Assembly: GCF_002870125.1 (NCBI RefSeq) | Contig: NZ_PNEO01000006.1 | Location: forward strand, 171,537 to 235,536 | Direction of reading: 5' to 3' | DNA: 64,000 nucleotides | From: Burkholderia sp. WAC0059 | GTDB lineage: Bacteria > Pseudomonadota > Gammaproteobacteria > Burkholderiales > Burkholderiaceae | Shown here: in pieces, positions 25,915 to 35,179 of the stretch | Layout: each line of letters begins with the position of its first letter | Numbering within the stretch: the first letter of the stretch is position 1 | Made by a program: the position numbers and the translations under genes | Notes under the pieces: model-generated | The model's database searches: none | The model's input: only the letters and a program-made list of their open reading frames with translations | What the model was told of the DNA's origin: nothing

Positions 25915-26613
25915 ATGACTCAGCGAAACGAACCTGACGGCGCCGTCGACGCGCCGGTCGAAGAAACGGCGTCGCCTTCGGGCGGCGTATCGCGACGGCG
26001 GTTTCTGCAATCGGTCGGCGCGTCGGGCGTTGCCGCCGCGAGCGGCACGCTGGTGGCGAAGCGGGCCGAGGCGCAGACGCCCGACGCGCCGGCCGATGCC
26101 GCGACCGTCGCGGCAGCCGTGGCCGGAAGCGGCGACCTGCTGCCGCTGCAACTGACCGTCAACGGCACGCTGTACAAGCTGCGCGTCGCGCCCAACGCGA
26201 TCCTGCTCGACGTGCTGCGCGACCAGCTCCAGTTGACGGGCACGAAGAAGGGTTGCGACCTGGGCCAGTGCGGCGCCTGCACGGTGCACGCGAACGGCGT
26301 GTCGATCAACTCGTGCCTCTCGCTCGCGCTCATGCACGACGGCGACAGCATCACGACCATCGAGGGGCTCGAGAACAACGGCCGCCTGCATCCGGTCCAG
26401 GAAGCCTTCTGGGAGCACGACGCCTACCAGTGCGGCTACTGTACGTCCGGGCAGATGATGAGCGCCGTCGCGGTGCTCAAGGACGCGCGCATTCCCGCCG
26501 ACGACCATTCGGTGCGCGAGGCGATGAGCGGCAACATCTGCCGCTGCGGAGCGTACAAGAACATCATCGCGGCGGTCCAGACGGCCCGCGGCAAGATGGG
26601 GAGGACCGGCTGA
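25915..26613 (+). CDS. paoA: Periplasmic aldehyde dehydrogenase, 2Fe-2S subunit
   Basis: 232 residues from ATG 25915 (GAGGTGG ribosome site). A twin-arginine signal SRRRFLQ (26-32) and an AEA cleavage site show export of the folded enzyme, as in E. coli PaoA. The plant-type 2Fe-2S ligands are Cys114, 119, 122 and 134. A second cluster is bound by QCGYC and CRC motifs in the C-terminal helical domain. It passes electrons from the molybdenum site in PaoC toward the FAD in PaoB. It shares a TGATG junction with paoB. Confidence 0.9.
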   Translation: MTQRNEPDGAVDAPVEETASPSGGVSRRRFLQSVGASGVAAASGTLVAKRAEAQTPDAPADAATVAAAVAGSGDLLPLQLTVNGTLYKLRVAPNAILLDVLRDQLQLTGTKKGCDLGQCGACTVHANGVSINSCLSLALMHDGDSITTIEGLENNGRLHPVQEAFWEHDAYQCGYCTSGQMMSAVAVLKDARIPADDHSVREAMSGNICRCGAYKNIIAAVQTARGKMGRTG

Positions 26614-27599
26614 TGCGCGCCTTCGACTACGTACGCGTCGCCTCGCTCGACGACGCAATGGCCGCGCGCGCCCAGGGCTCGGACGCGGTCTATCTCGCGG
26701 GCGGCACGACGCTGCTCGACCTCATGAAGCTCGACGTGATGCGCCCGGCGCGCGTCGTCGACATCCACCGGCTCGATCTCGACCGCATCGAGGTGCTTGG
26801 CGACGGCCGCGTGCGCGTCGGCGCGATGGTCACGAACACCGAGCTCGCGCGCAACGAGCACATCCGCACGGCCTACCCGGTGCTTTCGGAGGCGCTGCTC
26901 TCCGGCGCGAGCACGCAATTGCGCAACAAGGCGACGACGGCCGGCAACGTCATGCAGCGCGTGCGCTGCGGCTACTTCCGCGACGGCGTGTCGGCCTGCA
27001 ACAAGCGCGAGCCGAACTCGGGCTGCTCGGCCGTGGGCGGACTGAACCGCAACGTTCACGCCGTGCTCGGCGGCAGCGACCAGTGCTTCGCCGCGCATCC
27101 GTCGGACATGTGCGTCGCGATGGCGGCCATCGGCGCGACCGTCCAGGTGCAGGGGCCGAACGGCGCGGCGCGCGACGTCGACTTCCTCGACTTCCATCTG
27201 CTGCCCGGCGACACGCCGTGGAAGGAGCATGCGCTCGGCGACGGCGAGATCATCACGCACGTCACGCTCGACGCGCCGCTCGCGCACAGCCGCTCGGGCT
27301 ACCTGAAGCTGCGCGACCGCGCCTCGTACCAGTTCGCGCTCGCTTCCAGCGCGGCGATCCTCGTGCTCGACGGCTCGACGATACGCGATGCCAGGCTCGC
27401 GCTCGGCGGCGTCGCGACCAAGCCATGGCGCGCGCAGAACGCCGAGGCCGTGCTCAAGGGCCAGCCCGCGAGCCCGGACACGTTCCGCCGCGCGGCGGCC
27501 GTCGCGCTCGACGGCGCGCGCTCGTACGGGCAGAACGGCTTCAAGATCGCGCTCGGCCAGCAGGCCGTCTTCCGCAACCTGTCGTCGCTCGTCGCCTGA
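26613..27599 (+). CDS. paoB: Periplasmic aldehyde dehydrogenase, FAD subunit
   Basis: 328 residues starting at the ATG that overlaps the paoA stop by one base. The FAD-binding block YLAGGTTLLDLMKLDVMRP is at about 23-41, and TQLRNKATTAGNVMQRVRCGYF is typical of the medium subunit. Four Cys residues (CGYF, SACNKREPNSGC and QCF; about 130-160) match the extra 4Fe-4S cluster of the PaoB branch, absent from standard xanthine dehydrogenases. The protein has no signal of its own and would travel with PaoA through the Tat system. Confidence 0.9.
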   Translation: MRAFDYVRVASLDDAMAARAQGSDAVYLAGGTTLLDLMKLDVMRPARVVDIHRLDLDRIEVLGDGRVRVGAMVTNTELARNEHIRTAYPVLSEALLSGASTQLRNKATTAGNVMQRVRCGYFRDGVSACNKREPNSGCSAVGGLNRNVHAVLGGSDQCFAAHPSDMCVAMAAIGATVQVQGPNGAARDVDFLDFHLLPGDTPWKEHALGDGEIITHVTLDAPLAHSRSGYLKLRDRASYQFALASSAAILVLDGSTIRDARLALGGVATKPWRAQNAEAVLKGQPASPDTFRRAAAVALDGARSYGQNGFKIALGQQAVFRNLSSLVA

Positions 27600-27630
27600 C
27601 AACGCGACGGCTCACTGGCGAGAACACGAC

Positions 27631-29859
27631 ATGAACGAACAGATCATCGGTCAACCGCAGCGCCGCATCGACGGCCGGCTCAAGGTGACGGGCGCGGCCC
27701 GCTACGCGGCGGACCAGCACCCGAGCGGCATGGTGTACGCCTACGGGGTGTTCAGCACCGTTTCGAGCGGCCGCGTGCTGCGCATCGACACGACGGCGGC
27801 GCGCCGCACACCCGGCGTCATCGAAATCTTTCATCACGAGAACTTCCCGCGGCTTTACCGCGTGCCGCCCATTCCGTTTTCGAGGGATAACCTCGGCGCG
27901 TCGGTGACGAGCGAGCGCCGGCTGCCGTTCGAGGACGCCAACGTGAGCTATGCCGGCCAGTTCGTGGCGCTCGTCGTCGCGGACACGTTCGCGCACGCGC
28001 GCGAGGCGGCCGGCAAGGTGTCGGTGCAGTACGCGACGAACAAGCCGCTCACGACCCTAGACGAGGGCGTGGCCGCCGGCGGCACGCGCGACGGCGGCCG
28101 CGGCCACGCGCGCGGCAACCCGGAGCCGGCCTTCGAGAGCGCACCGCACCGCATCGACGCGGTCTACCGCACGCCCGTCGAAACACACAATCCGATGGAG
28201 ATGCACGCGAGCGTCGCGTACTGGGACGGCGGCACGCTGCGTCTGTACGAGTCCACGCAGGGCGTGACGGTCCATCGCAACACGATCGCGCGCGTGTTCG
28301 GCCTGACGCCCGACCAGGTCGTCGTGGAGGCGCCGTTCATCGGCTCGGGCTTCGGCTCGAAGCTCTTCATGTGGCCGCATTCGGTGGCCGCGAGCGCCGT
28401 CTCGCGCGCGGTCGGCCGTCCCGTGCAACTCGTCGTGCCGCGCGCGCAGATGTTCACGACCACGGGCCACCGGCCGGAGACGAAGCAGCACCTGCGCCTG
28501 TCCGCCGATGCGAGCGGGCGGCTCACCTCGCTGCGCCACGAGTCCATCAACGCGACTTCGTACATCGATCAGTACGTCGAGAATTGCGGCGGCGTCTCGC
28601 GCAATCTCTACTCGTGCCCGAACGTGCTCGTGAGCCATCAGACGACCCAGGTGAACCGCGGCACGCCCACCTCGATGCGCGCGCCGGGCGCGGCGCCGGG
28701 GCTCTTCGCGCTGGAGTCGGCCATCGACGAACTCGCGCTGCAGGCCGGCATGGACCCGATGCAGTTTCGTCTGCTCAACATCTCGACGCGCGACGAGGCG
28801 GATAACCTGCCGTGGTCGAGCAACCATCTGCACGAGGCCATCGAGCAGGCGGGCGCGCGTTTCGGCTGGGCGAAGCGCGATCCGCGCGTCGGCTCGATGC
28901 GCGACGGCAACGAGGTGATCGGCTACGGCATGGCCGCCTGCAACTGGGACGCCTACCGCACGCCGGCCGAGGCGCGCGTGCAACTGCTCAGCGACGGCAC
29001 GGCCTCCGTGACCTGCGCGGTGCAGGACATCGGCACGGGCACTTACACGATCGCGGCCCAGACCGTCGCGGCGCTGACGGGCTTGCCGATCGGGCAGATT
29101 GAAGTGAAGCTCGGCGACTCGTCGTTCCCCGACGCGCCGGTCTCCGGCGGCTCGTGGGCGACCGCGAGCGTGATGCCGGCCATCGCCGAGGCCACGCGCC
29201 ACGCCACGACGCAGCTCAAGCTGTTCGCGACGACCGGCAATGCCTATTTCGCCGGCGTGAAGCCCGACGACATCGCCGTGAGCAACGGCCGCCTCACGCA
29301 CGGCGACCGCTCGGTCGACTTCGCGACGGTGCTCAAGGGCCAGCGGCTCGCGAGCGCCGAAGGGTACGCCCACACGCCGGGCGCGCCGGTCGGCCAGTAT
29401 TCGTTCCGCTCGTTCGGCGTGCACTTCGTCGAGGTGCGCTGGGACCCGGGCATCTCGCACCTGCGCGTGGCGCGCGTGGTGAGCGCGATCGACGTCGGCC
29501 ACGTCGTCAATCCGCTCACGGCGCGCAACCAGGTCGAGGGCGCGATCATCATGGGCATGGGCATGGCGCTCTTCGAGGGCACCGAGTACGACCCGCGCAG
29601 CGGACGGCCCGGCAACAACAACTACGCCGAGTACGTCGTGCCCGTGCATGCGGACCAGCCCGACATCGACGTGATCCTGCTCGACTACCCGGACCTTCAG
29701 CTCAACGAGTTCGGCGTGCGCGGCATCGGCGAGATCGGTGCGACGGGGCTGGCGGCGGCGGTGGCCAATGCCGTCTATCACGCGACCGGCCAGCGCGTGC
29801 GCGAGCTGCCCATCACGCTCGACAAGCTGATCGACGAATCGGCGCCGCTGAGCGCGTAG
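27631..29859 (+). CDS. paoC: Periplasmic aldehyde dehydrogenase, molybdenum-binding subunit
   Basis: 742 residues from ATG 27631, close to the 732 of E. coli PaoC; the open frame runs further upstream inside paoB. The catalytic Glu701 lies in GIGEIGATG, and molybdopterin contacts in APFIGSGFGSKLFMWPH and TSMRAPGAAPGLFALE are recognisable. The cofactor in this branch is molybdopterin cytosine dinucleotide. The complex oxidises a range of aromatic and aliphatic aldehydes to acids in the periplasm, a detoxification role. The maturation factor gene follows at 29938. Confidence 0.9.
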   Translation: MNEQIIGQPQRRIDGRLKVTGAARYAADQHPSGMVYAYGVFSTVSSGRVLRIDTTAARRTPGVIEIFHHENFPRLYRVPPIPFSRDNLGASVTSERRLPFEDANVSYAGQFVALVVADTFAHAREAAGKVSVQYATNKPLTTLDEGVAAGGTRDGGRGHARGNPEPAFESAPHRIDAVYRTPVETHNPMEMHASVAYWDGGTLRLYESTQGVTVHRNTIARVFGLTPDQVVVEAPFIGSGFGSKLFMWPHSVAASAVSRAVGRPVQLVVPRAQMFTTTGHRPETKQHLRLSADASGRLTSLRHESINATSYIDQYVENCGGVSRNLYSCPNVLVSHQTTQVNRGTPTSMRAPGAAPGLFALESAIDELALQAGMDPMQFRLLNISTRDEADNLPWSSNHLHEAIEQAGARFGWAKRDPRVGSMRDGNEVIGYGMAACNWDAYRTPAEARVQLLSDGTASVTCAVQDIGTGTYTIAAQTVAALTGLPIGQIEVKLGDSSFPDAPVSGGSWATASVMPAIAEATRHATTQLKLFATTGNAYFAGVKPDDIAVSNGRLTHGDRSVDFATVLKGQRLASAEGYAHTPGAPVGQYSFRSFGVHFVEVRWDPGISHLRVARVVSAIDVGHVVNPLTARNQVEGAIIMGMGMALFEGTEYDPRSGRPGNNNYAEYVVPVHADQPDIDVILLDYPDLQLNEFGVRGIGEIGATGLAAAVANAVYHATGQRVRELPITLDKLIDESAPLSA

Positions 29860-29937
29860 GCGCGCCGGCCGCGCCGCCACGGTGCGCGGCCGGGCCCCGC
29901 CTGTTTCGCGCGGGCCCGGCCGGATGGCTCAATCGAC

Positions 29938-31032
29938 ATGGAAAGTATCGACACGGAAGTGCTCTCGGCCGCGCAGCGCTGGCTCGACGGCGGCCACCGG
30001 GTTCTGCTCGTCACGGTCGTGGCGACGTGGGGTTCGTCGCCGCGGCCCGAGGGCTCGCTGCTCGCGGTGCGCGACGACGGCCGCACGGCGGGTTCGGTTT
30101 CGGGCGGCTGCATCGAGGACGACCTGATCGGGCGCGTGCGGCGCGAGGGCATCGACGACGCGCCGCCGCGCGTCGCGGAATACGGCGTGAGCGCCGAGGA
30201 AGCGTATCGCTTCGGCCTGCCGTGCGGCGGCACGATCCGCCTCGTGCTGGAGCCGCTGCGCGCCGAAAGCCGGATCGGCGAATTGATCGAGGCCGTGCGC
30301 GCGGGGCGGCTCGTCTCGCGCACGCTCGACATGGCCACGGGCCGCGCGCGGATCGCGCCGTCGGCGGCGTCCGGGAGCCTGCGCTTCGACGGCCGCGCGC
30401 TCTCGACGGTGCACGGCCCGCGCTACCGGATGCTGCTGATCGGGGCGGGACAACTGTCGTTCTACGTGGCGACGGTCGCGACGGGCCTCGGCTACGACGT
30501 GACCGTCTGCGATCCGCGCGAGGAGTATGCGGACGGCTGGCAGGCGAGCGGCACGCGGCTCGTGCGGACCATGCCCGACGACACGGTGCTGGCGATGCAA
30601 CTCGACGCGCGCTCGGCCGTCGTCGCGCTCACGCACGACCCGAAGCTCGACGACCTCGCGCTGATGGAGGCGCTGAAGACGCCGGCGTTCTACGTCGGCG
30701 CCATCGGGTCGAGGCGCAACAACGCGGCGCGGCGCGAGCGGCTGAAACTGTTCGGCGTGACCGACGCCGAGCTGGCCGCGCTGCACGGGCCGGTCGGCCT
30801 CTACATCGGCAGCCGCACGCCGCCCGAGATCGCGCTGTCGATTCTCGCCGAGCTGACTGCCCGCAAGAACAACGTCGAGGTGGTACGCGCGGTCAACGTC
30901 GAGGCGGCCAAGGCGGCGCTCGGCACGCTTTCGGCGGGGATGTCGGCCTGCGCGCTGCCCGGTGAGGCGGCGGACGATGCCGGCGTCGCTACCGGTGTCG
31001 CCGCTTTCGCGTCGAGTTTCGCCGGCGTCTGA
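29938..31032 (+). CDS. paoD: XdhC-family molybdenum cofactor insertion chaperone
   Basis: 364 residues, longer than many XdhC proteins and like PaoD. The N-terminal XdhC domain has TWGSSPRPEGSLLAV and SGGCIEDDL, and a conserved PCGGTIRL. The C-terminal Rossmann half contains LLIGAGQLSFYVATVA, VVALTHDPKLDD and FYVGAIGSRRN. It binds, sulfurates and hands over the cytosine-dinucleotide cofactor to PaoC. It sits 78 bases after paoC in the same direction. Ten-odd C-terminal residues are low-complexity Ala/Gly/Val. Confidence 0.88.
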   Translation: MESIDTEVLSAAQRWLDGGHRVLLVTVVATWGSSPRPEGSLLAVRDDGRTAGSVSGGCIEDDLIGRVRREGIDDAPPRVAEYGVSAEEAYRFGLPCGGTIRLVLEPLRAESRIGELIEAVRAGRLVSRTLDMATGRARIAPSAASGSLRFDGRALSTVHGPRYRMLLIGAGQLSFYVATVATGLGYDVTVCDPREEYADGWQASGTRLVRTMPDDTVLAMQLDARSAVVALTHDPKLDDLALMEALKTPAFYVGAIGSRRNNAARRERLKLFGVTDAELAALHGPVGLYIGSRTPPEIALSILAELTARKNNVEVVRAVNVEAAKAALGTLSAGMSACALPGEAADDAGVATGVAAFASSFAGV

Positions 31033-31387
31033 ACGCGGGTCCGTCAAAAGGGGCGGGGGCGTAGCGGCTCGCGGCGGGTTTCCCGCTGCCGTTGCCCGCT
31101 GTCCGTTGCCTGACGCTGGCGGAAAGGGGCCGGCGGCGGCTTCCGGCCCGTCCGTCCGCCTCGTTCCGCCGTTCGCCGGCGCTGCCCGCCGGCGGCGGGG
31201 TCTTGCCCGGCAGGCCCGGCTCGGATAGGCTTGCGGGTATCTTGAAAGGTCAGCTCGACGTTTCCCCCCCAACCGCGATCCGCCGCGCCGCGTTTTCTCC
31301 GCGCGCGCGGCGCTCGCGCGACCGGCCCGGCCGGCGGGCCGCGCCTCGCCGCGGCCTTCGTCCCGGCACATCCGCCGACGATTCGAC
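31033..31387. other. Intergenic region, 355 bases
   Basis: Very GC-rich and without a credible gene. It must contain the end of the pao transcript and the promoter of the LysR gene at 31388. I see no clean terminator. Confidence 0.4.
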
Positions 31388-32362
31388 ATGGACACGACAA
31401 AGGTACTCGGCATTTTTCTGAGCGTCGCCCGCGCGAGCAGTTTCAGCCAGGCCGCGCTCGACACCGGCTTGACGACCCCGGCGGTGAGCCGCGCGGTCGC
31501 CCAGCTCGAGGCGCATCTCGGCATCCGTCTGCTGCATCGGACGACCCGGCGCGTCAGCCTCACCGACGAGGGCAGCCGTCTCTTCGAGCTCGCCGAGGCG
31601 GGCCTGCGCCTGCTCGACGAGGCGATGGACAAGACCATCTACGCGAAGCAGCAGCTCGGCGGCACGATCCGGATCACCGCGCCGCGCTCGCTGGGCCTGC
31701 AGCTCGTCGTGCCGCTGATCGCCGAATTCCAGGCGCTCCATCCCGACGTGCAGTTCGAAGCCGCGCTCGACGACCACTTCACCGACCTCGTGGCGCAGAA
31801 GATCGACATCGGCTTTCGCGCGGGCAGCGAGCCCGAGCGCAGCGTGATCGCGCGCTCGCTGAGCCCGATGGAACTCATCATCTGCGCTTCGCCCGACTAC
31901 CTCGCGCGTCACGGCGCGCCCGCGTCGGTGGAGGATTTGCTCGCGCATCGCTGCACGGGCTTCAGGCATCCCAACACGGGGCGCCCGATGCCCTGGGAGC
32001 TGCAGGTGGGCGGCGAGTTCGTCTATCAGCCGATCCCGGCCGTCGCGACCTTCAACGACGTGGAGACGGAAATCTGCGCGGTGCGCGCGGGCATCGGCGT
32101 CGGGCAGTTGCCGACCTACATGGTGACCGGGGATTTGCGCGACGGTACGCTCGTGCAACTGCTGCCCGAACTCTCGACGCATCGCCTCGGCATCTTCATG
32201 TACTACGCCCAGCGCGAGCGCATCCCGGTGCGCGTGCGCCAGTTCATCGACTTCGTCATGACGAGCCGCTCGGTCGAGCGGCTGCGTAACGCCTCGGCGC
32301 CGCCGCCCGGCAGCGTGCCGCCGCGGCCGGCCGCGCTGCGCGAGCCGATTGCCGGGCGGTAG
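31388..32362 (+). CDS. LysR-family transcriptional regulator
   Basis: 324 residues. The N-terminal HTH has SSFSQAALDTGLTTPAVSRAVAQLE (split here as about 17-41), and the effector domain begins with GGTIRITAPRSLG, the CrgA/AaeR-type subgroup. The last thirty residues are Pro/Arg-rich and probably disordered. The gene follows the pao operon in the same direction after 355 bases and might regulate it, but the usual divergent arrangement is absent. A second LysR gene is convergent with it. Confidence 0.85.
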   Translation: MDTTKVLGIFLSVARASSFSQAALDTGLTTPAVSRAVAQLEAHLGIRLLHRTTRRVSLTDEGSRLFELAEAGLRLLDEAMDKTIYAKQQLGGTIRITAPRSLGLQLVVPLIAEFQALHPDVQFEAALDDHFTDLVAQKIDIGFRAGSEPERSVIARSLSPMELIICASPDYLARHGAPASVEDLLAHRCTGFRHPNTGRPMPWELQVGGEFVYQPIPAVATFNDVETEICAVRAGIGVGQLPTYMVTGDLRDGTLVQLLPELSTHRLGIFMYYAQRERIPVRVRQFIDFVMTSRSVERLRNASAPPPGSVPPRPAALREPIAGR

Positions 32363-32433
32363 GTTTTTCGCGGGGCGCCCCGCCTCGTTCCGTTTCCTTC
32401 CTCCCCCGGTTTCCCCCGGTTCTTCGTTCGCGC

Positions 32434-33393
32434 CTACCGAAGCCCGCGCCGCGTCGCGAGGCGAGGGTCGCGCAGTTCGTCGTCCGTCAGGCGGAACGCG
32501 GGGTTGTCGGCCAGCCGCTCGACCATGAAGTCGATGAACGTGCGCACGCGCAGCGGCTGCTCGGTGCGATGCCGGTAGTAGACGTAGATCGACTCGCGCT
32601 GCGCCACGTACGGCGTGAGGAGCGGCACGAGACGCCCTGCGCGAATCGGCGGGACGGCCGTGAAGCTCGCGAGCTGCCCGATTCCATAGCCCGTCAGCAC
32701 GGCCTCGGCTTCCGCTTCGGTGTCGTTGGCGCAGAACGCGGCGGGTACGTCGCGATAGACGGTTTCGTCGCCGAGCTGAAATTCCCAGAGCGCGAGCTTG
32801 CCCGTGTTCGCGCGGCGATAGCCCGTGCAGCGGTGTCGGGCGAGGTCGTCGATCGAGGCCGGCGCGCCGTGGCGCGCGAGGTAGTCGGGCGACGCGCAGA
32901 CGATGAGCTGGATCGGCATGAGCCGTCGCGCGATCGACCCCGCGGCTGGCGGCGAGCCGCCCCGGAAGCCGACGTCGGCCCGTTCGGCGACGAGATCGGT
33001 GAAGCGGTCGTCGAACTGGACGTCGAGCTGCACGTCCGGATAGCGTTCGGCGAACGCGCAGAACGGCTGCCAGAGCATCGGCCGGCCCAGCGTGCGCGGC
33101 GCGCTGATCCGCAGCGGCCCGGCGATTTCCTGCCGGGCGCGACGCGCGTCGTCGAGCGCGGCCGCGAGCATCGACACGGCCGGTTGCACCGATTCGAAGA
33201 AGCGTTGTCCTTCCTCGGTCAGGCTCAGCTTGCGCGTCGTGCGATGAAAGAGCCGCACGCCCAGTTCCTTTTCGAGCTGCATCACGGCGTGGCTCGCCGC
33301 CTGGGGCGAGATGCCCTGATCGACGGCCGCCCGGCGCAGGCTGCCGAGCGTCGCGGCCCGGATAAACGTCGTGATGGCGCGGATTTCGTTCAT
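32434..33393 (-). CDS. LysR-family transcriptional regulator
   Basis: 319 residues from ATG 33393; an upstream ATG at 33423 adds ten unlikely residues. The HTH is at about 5-62 (LGSLRRAAVDQGISPQAASHAVMQLE), and the effector domain starts AGPLRISAPRTLG. It resembles the neighbouring LysR product at 31388, so the two may be duplicates. It is divergent from the SDR at 33522, whose expression it probably controls through the CTAG-rich sequence between them. Confidence 0.87.
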   Translation of the reverse strand: MNEIRAITTFIRAATLGSLRRAAVDQGISPQAASHAVMQLEKELGVRLFHRTTRKLSLTEEGQRFFESVQPAVSMLAAALDDARRARQEIAGPLRISAPRTLGRPMLWQPFCAFAERYPDVQLDVQFDDRFTDLVAERADVGFRGGSPPAAGSIARRLMPIQLIVCASPDYLARHGAPASIDDLARHRCTGYRRANTGKLALWEFQLGDETVYRDVPAAFCANDTEAEAEAVLTGYGIGQLASFTAVPPIRAGRLVPLLTPYVAQRESIYVYYRHRTEQPLRVRTFIDFMVERLADNPAFRLTDDELRDPRLATRRGLR

Positions 33394-33442
33394 GGCCGGG
33401 CAGGGAGCGCGTGGGATTCGCAAATTAAAGTTGATTATCAGT

Positions 33443-33470
33443 CTAGCAATCGGCGTCTAGTTTTGGCTAG
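33443..33470. promoter_or_regulatory. Three CTAG tetramers in the LysR-SDR divergent region
   Basis: CTAG occurs at 33443-33446, 33457-33460 and 33467-33470 within 28 bases. CTAG is scarce in most bacterial DNA. The cluster lies midway between two divergent starts, where a LysR operator is expected. Confidence 0.4.
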
Positions 33471-33521
33471 TCGCGCTGCCTATCATGGGTTCGCTTTCAT
33501 CGTCCCGACAGGAGAGACCTC

Positions 33522-34379
33522 ATGACGACTGCTTCCCGACCCGCGTTCAAGCGGGTGTGGTTCATCACCGGCGCCTCGCGCGGCATCGGCGCGCTGATCG
33601 CGCAGGCGGCGCTCGCCGACGGCAACGCCGTCGTCGCGACCGGCCGCAACGTCGAGCCGATCGTCGCGCGCCTCGGCGATTCGCCCGCGCTGCTGCCGTT
33701 GCGGCTCGACGTGACCGACGAGGCTCAGGCCCGCGCCGCCGTCGACGCCGCGCTCGCGCGCTTCGGCCGTCTCGACGTGCTCGTCAACAACGCGGGCTTC
33801 GGTTTGCTCGGCGCGGTGGAAGAGTCGCGCGACGCCGACGTGCGCCGGATGTACGACACCAACGTGTTCGGGCTGTTGAACGTGACGCGCGCCGCGCTTC
33901 CGGCGATGCGCGCGCGGCGCTCGGGGCACGTCGTGAACATTTCGTCGATCGGCGGCTACCGGGGCTCGGCGGGCTTCGGCGTGTACTGCTCGACGAAGTT
34001 CGCGGTCGAGGGCCTGACCGAGGCGCTGCATCGCGAGCTCGAGCCGCTCGGCATTCATGCGACCGTGGTCGAACCCGGCTACTTCCGCACCGACTTTCTC
34101 GATGCCTCGTCGCTCGTCGTCGCGCCCGACGTGATCGACGATTACGACGCGACGGCCGGCGCGGTGCGCCGCCGGGCGGCGGGCCTCAACCGTCGGCAGC
34201 CGGGCGATCCGGAGCGGCTCGCGGCGGCGCTCGTCAGTCTGGTCGACGCGCCGCATCCGCCGCTGCGTCTGCCGCTCGGCACCGACACGCTGAAGGCGAT
34301 CGCCGAGAAGAACGCCTTCGTCGAACAGGAAACGGAAGCGTGGCGTGCGCTCTCGGCCTCGACGGATTTTTCGTCCTGA
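33522..34379 (+). CDS. Short-chain dehydrogenase/reductase
   Basis: 285 residues, preceded by CAGGAGAG. Nucleotide-binding TGASRGIG is near 17-24, NNAG near 90, and the catalytic Ser in NISSIGG and YCSTK (about 156-160) are present. It is similar throughout to the SDR at 21280, including length, so the two are likely paralogues. The substrate is unknown. The divergent LysR gene suggests inducible expression. Confidence 0.86.
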   Translation: MTTASRPAFKRVWFITGASRGIGALIAQAALADGNAVVATGRNVEPIVARLGDSPALLPLRLDVTDEAQARAAVDAALARFGRLDVLVNNAGFGLLGAVEESRDADVRRMYDTNVFGLLNVTRAALPAMRARRSGHVVNISSIGGYRGSAGFGVYCSTKFAVEGLTEALHRELEPLGIHATVVEPGYFRTDFLDASSLVVAPDVIDDYDATAGAVRRRAAGLNRRQPGDPERLAAALVSLVDAPHPPLRLPLGTDTLKAIAEKNAFVEQETEAWRALSASTDFSS

Positions 34380-34469
34380 TTTTTTTCGGATTTTGTTCCG
34401 GGGCGATGGAACGGGGTCGCGCCGGGCCTATTTATTTTCCGGTTGATGGAAAATTTCGGTCTCTGTTAA

Positions 34470-34606
34470 GGTAGGCGGGCAATTTTTTGCCTCCTGTCCC
34501 CGCGCCGTTCCGATCACGTCCGGCCGGGGTATTTTTTTGTGCCGCGCCTGCGCGGCTGGTTTTTCCCGGAACGTCACCCCGACGCGCGCATGCGCGGCTT
34601 TTTTGC
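34470..34606 (+). promoter_or_regulatory. Leader with successive terminator-like elements before the RidA-like gene
   Basis: Four elements occur in 137 bases. They are GGCAA-TTTT-TTGCC (34478-34491); CCGGCCGG (34520-34527) followed by seven T at 34532-34538; GCCGCGC-CT-GCGCGGC (34541-34556) followed by T5; and the palindrome CGCGCATGCGCG (34585-34596) followed by T6 at 34599-34604. The last ends 17 bases before the chosen start codon. The first could instead end the SDR transcript. Together they look like an attenuator or a stacked terminator. Confidence 0.4.
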
Positions 34607-34621
34607 ATGGAGCCAGGCAGG

Positions 34622-35029
34622 ATGGATTCGCCGACGAAATTCTGGATGGTCGAGGGCGCGCCGACGCCGGTTGCCCCGTTCTCCCACGCAACCGAACAGG
34701 ACGGCTGGGTATTCGTGACCGGCCAGATGCCGACGTTCCCCGAGGACGACGGCGCGCCGCTGCCCGAGGGCGTGGTCGCGCAGACGAAGCGGGTGATGGA
34801 CAACCTGATTCTCGTGCTGAAGGGCACGGGACTCGGGCTCGAGCACGTGCTGTCCGTGCGCATCTACCTGACCGAGTTCAAGCGCGACTACGCGGCGATG
34901 AACGAAACCTACTCGGCCTATTTCCCGCCGGGTCGGTTGCCGGCGCGCACCTGCATCGGCGTGACCGGGCTCGCGCGCGATGCGCTCGTCGAGATCGATT
35001 TCGTCGCGCGCCGTCCGGCGCAGACGTAA
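34622..35029 (+). CDS. RidA/YjgF-family protein
   Basis: 135 residues from ATG 34622; an alternative ATG at 34607 adds five residues and touches the T-run. The fold-defining blocks are GWVFVTGQMPT (about 28-38), the central VLSVRIYLTEF and the C-terminal PARTCIGVTGLARDALVEIDFVA, with the conserved Arg of the active pocket in PARTC. Archetypal members hydrolyse reactive enamines/imines from PLP enzymes; this divergent member may act in another pathway. No amino-acid enzyme gene adjoins it. Confidence 0.83.
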   Translation: MDSPTKFWMVEGAPTPVAPFSHATEQDGWVFVTGQMPTFPEDDGAPLPEGVVAQTKRVMDNLILVLKGTGLGLEHVLSVRIYLTEFKRDYAAMNETYSAYFPPGRLPARTCIGVTGLARDALVEIDFVARRPAQT

Positions 35030-35120
35030 CGGTCGCTATCCCGATCGTCGTATTTCGTCATGCCGTTCGCTGTCCGGTCGGACAGGACGTTTTCTCCGAC
35101 GCATCCGGTTTCGACCGGCA

Positions 35121-35163
35121 ACGAAGAAGGCCGGGCGGCGCACTGCCGCCCGGCCTTCTTCGT
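35121..35163. terminator. Bidirectional intrinsic terminator
   Basis: A perfect 19-base-pair stem (35121-35139 with 35145-35163) closes a 5-base loop. Its outer arms are ACGAAGAAGG and CCTTCTTCGT, so each strand ends in a short pyrimidine-rich arm. It lies between the convergent RidA-like gene and LacI-type gene and suits termination of both. Confidence 0.75.
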
Positions 35164-35179
35164 TCAATCCCGTTCCCGC

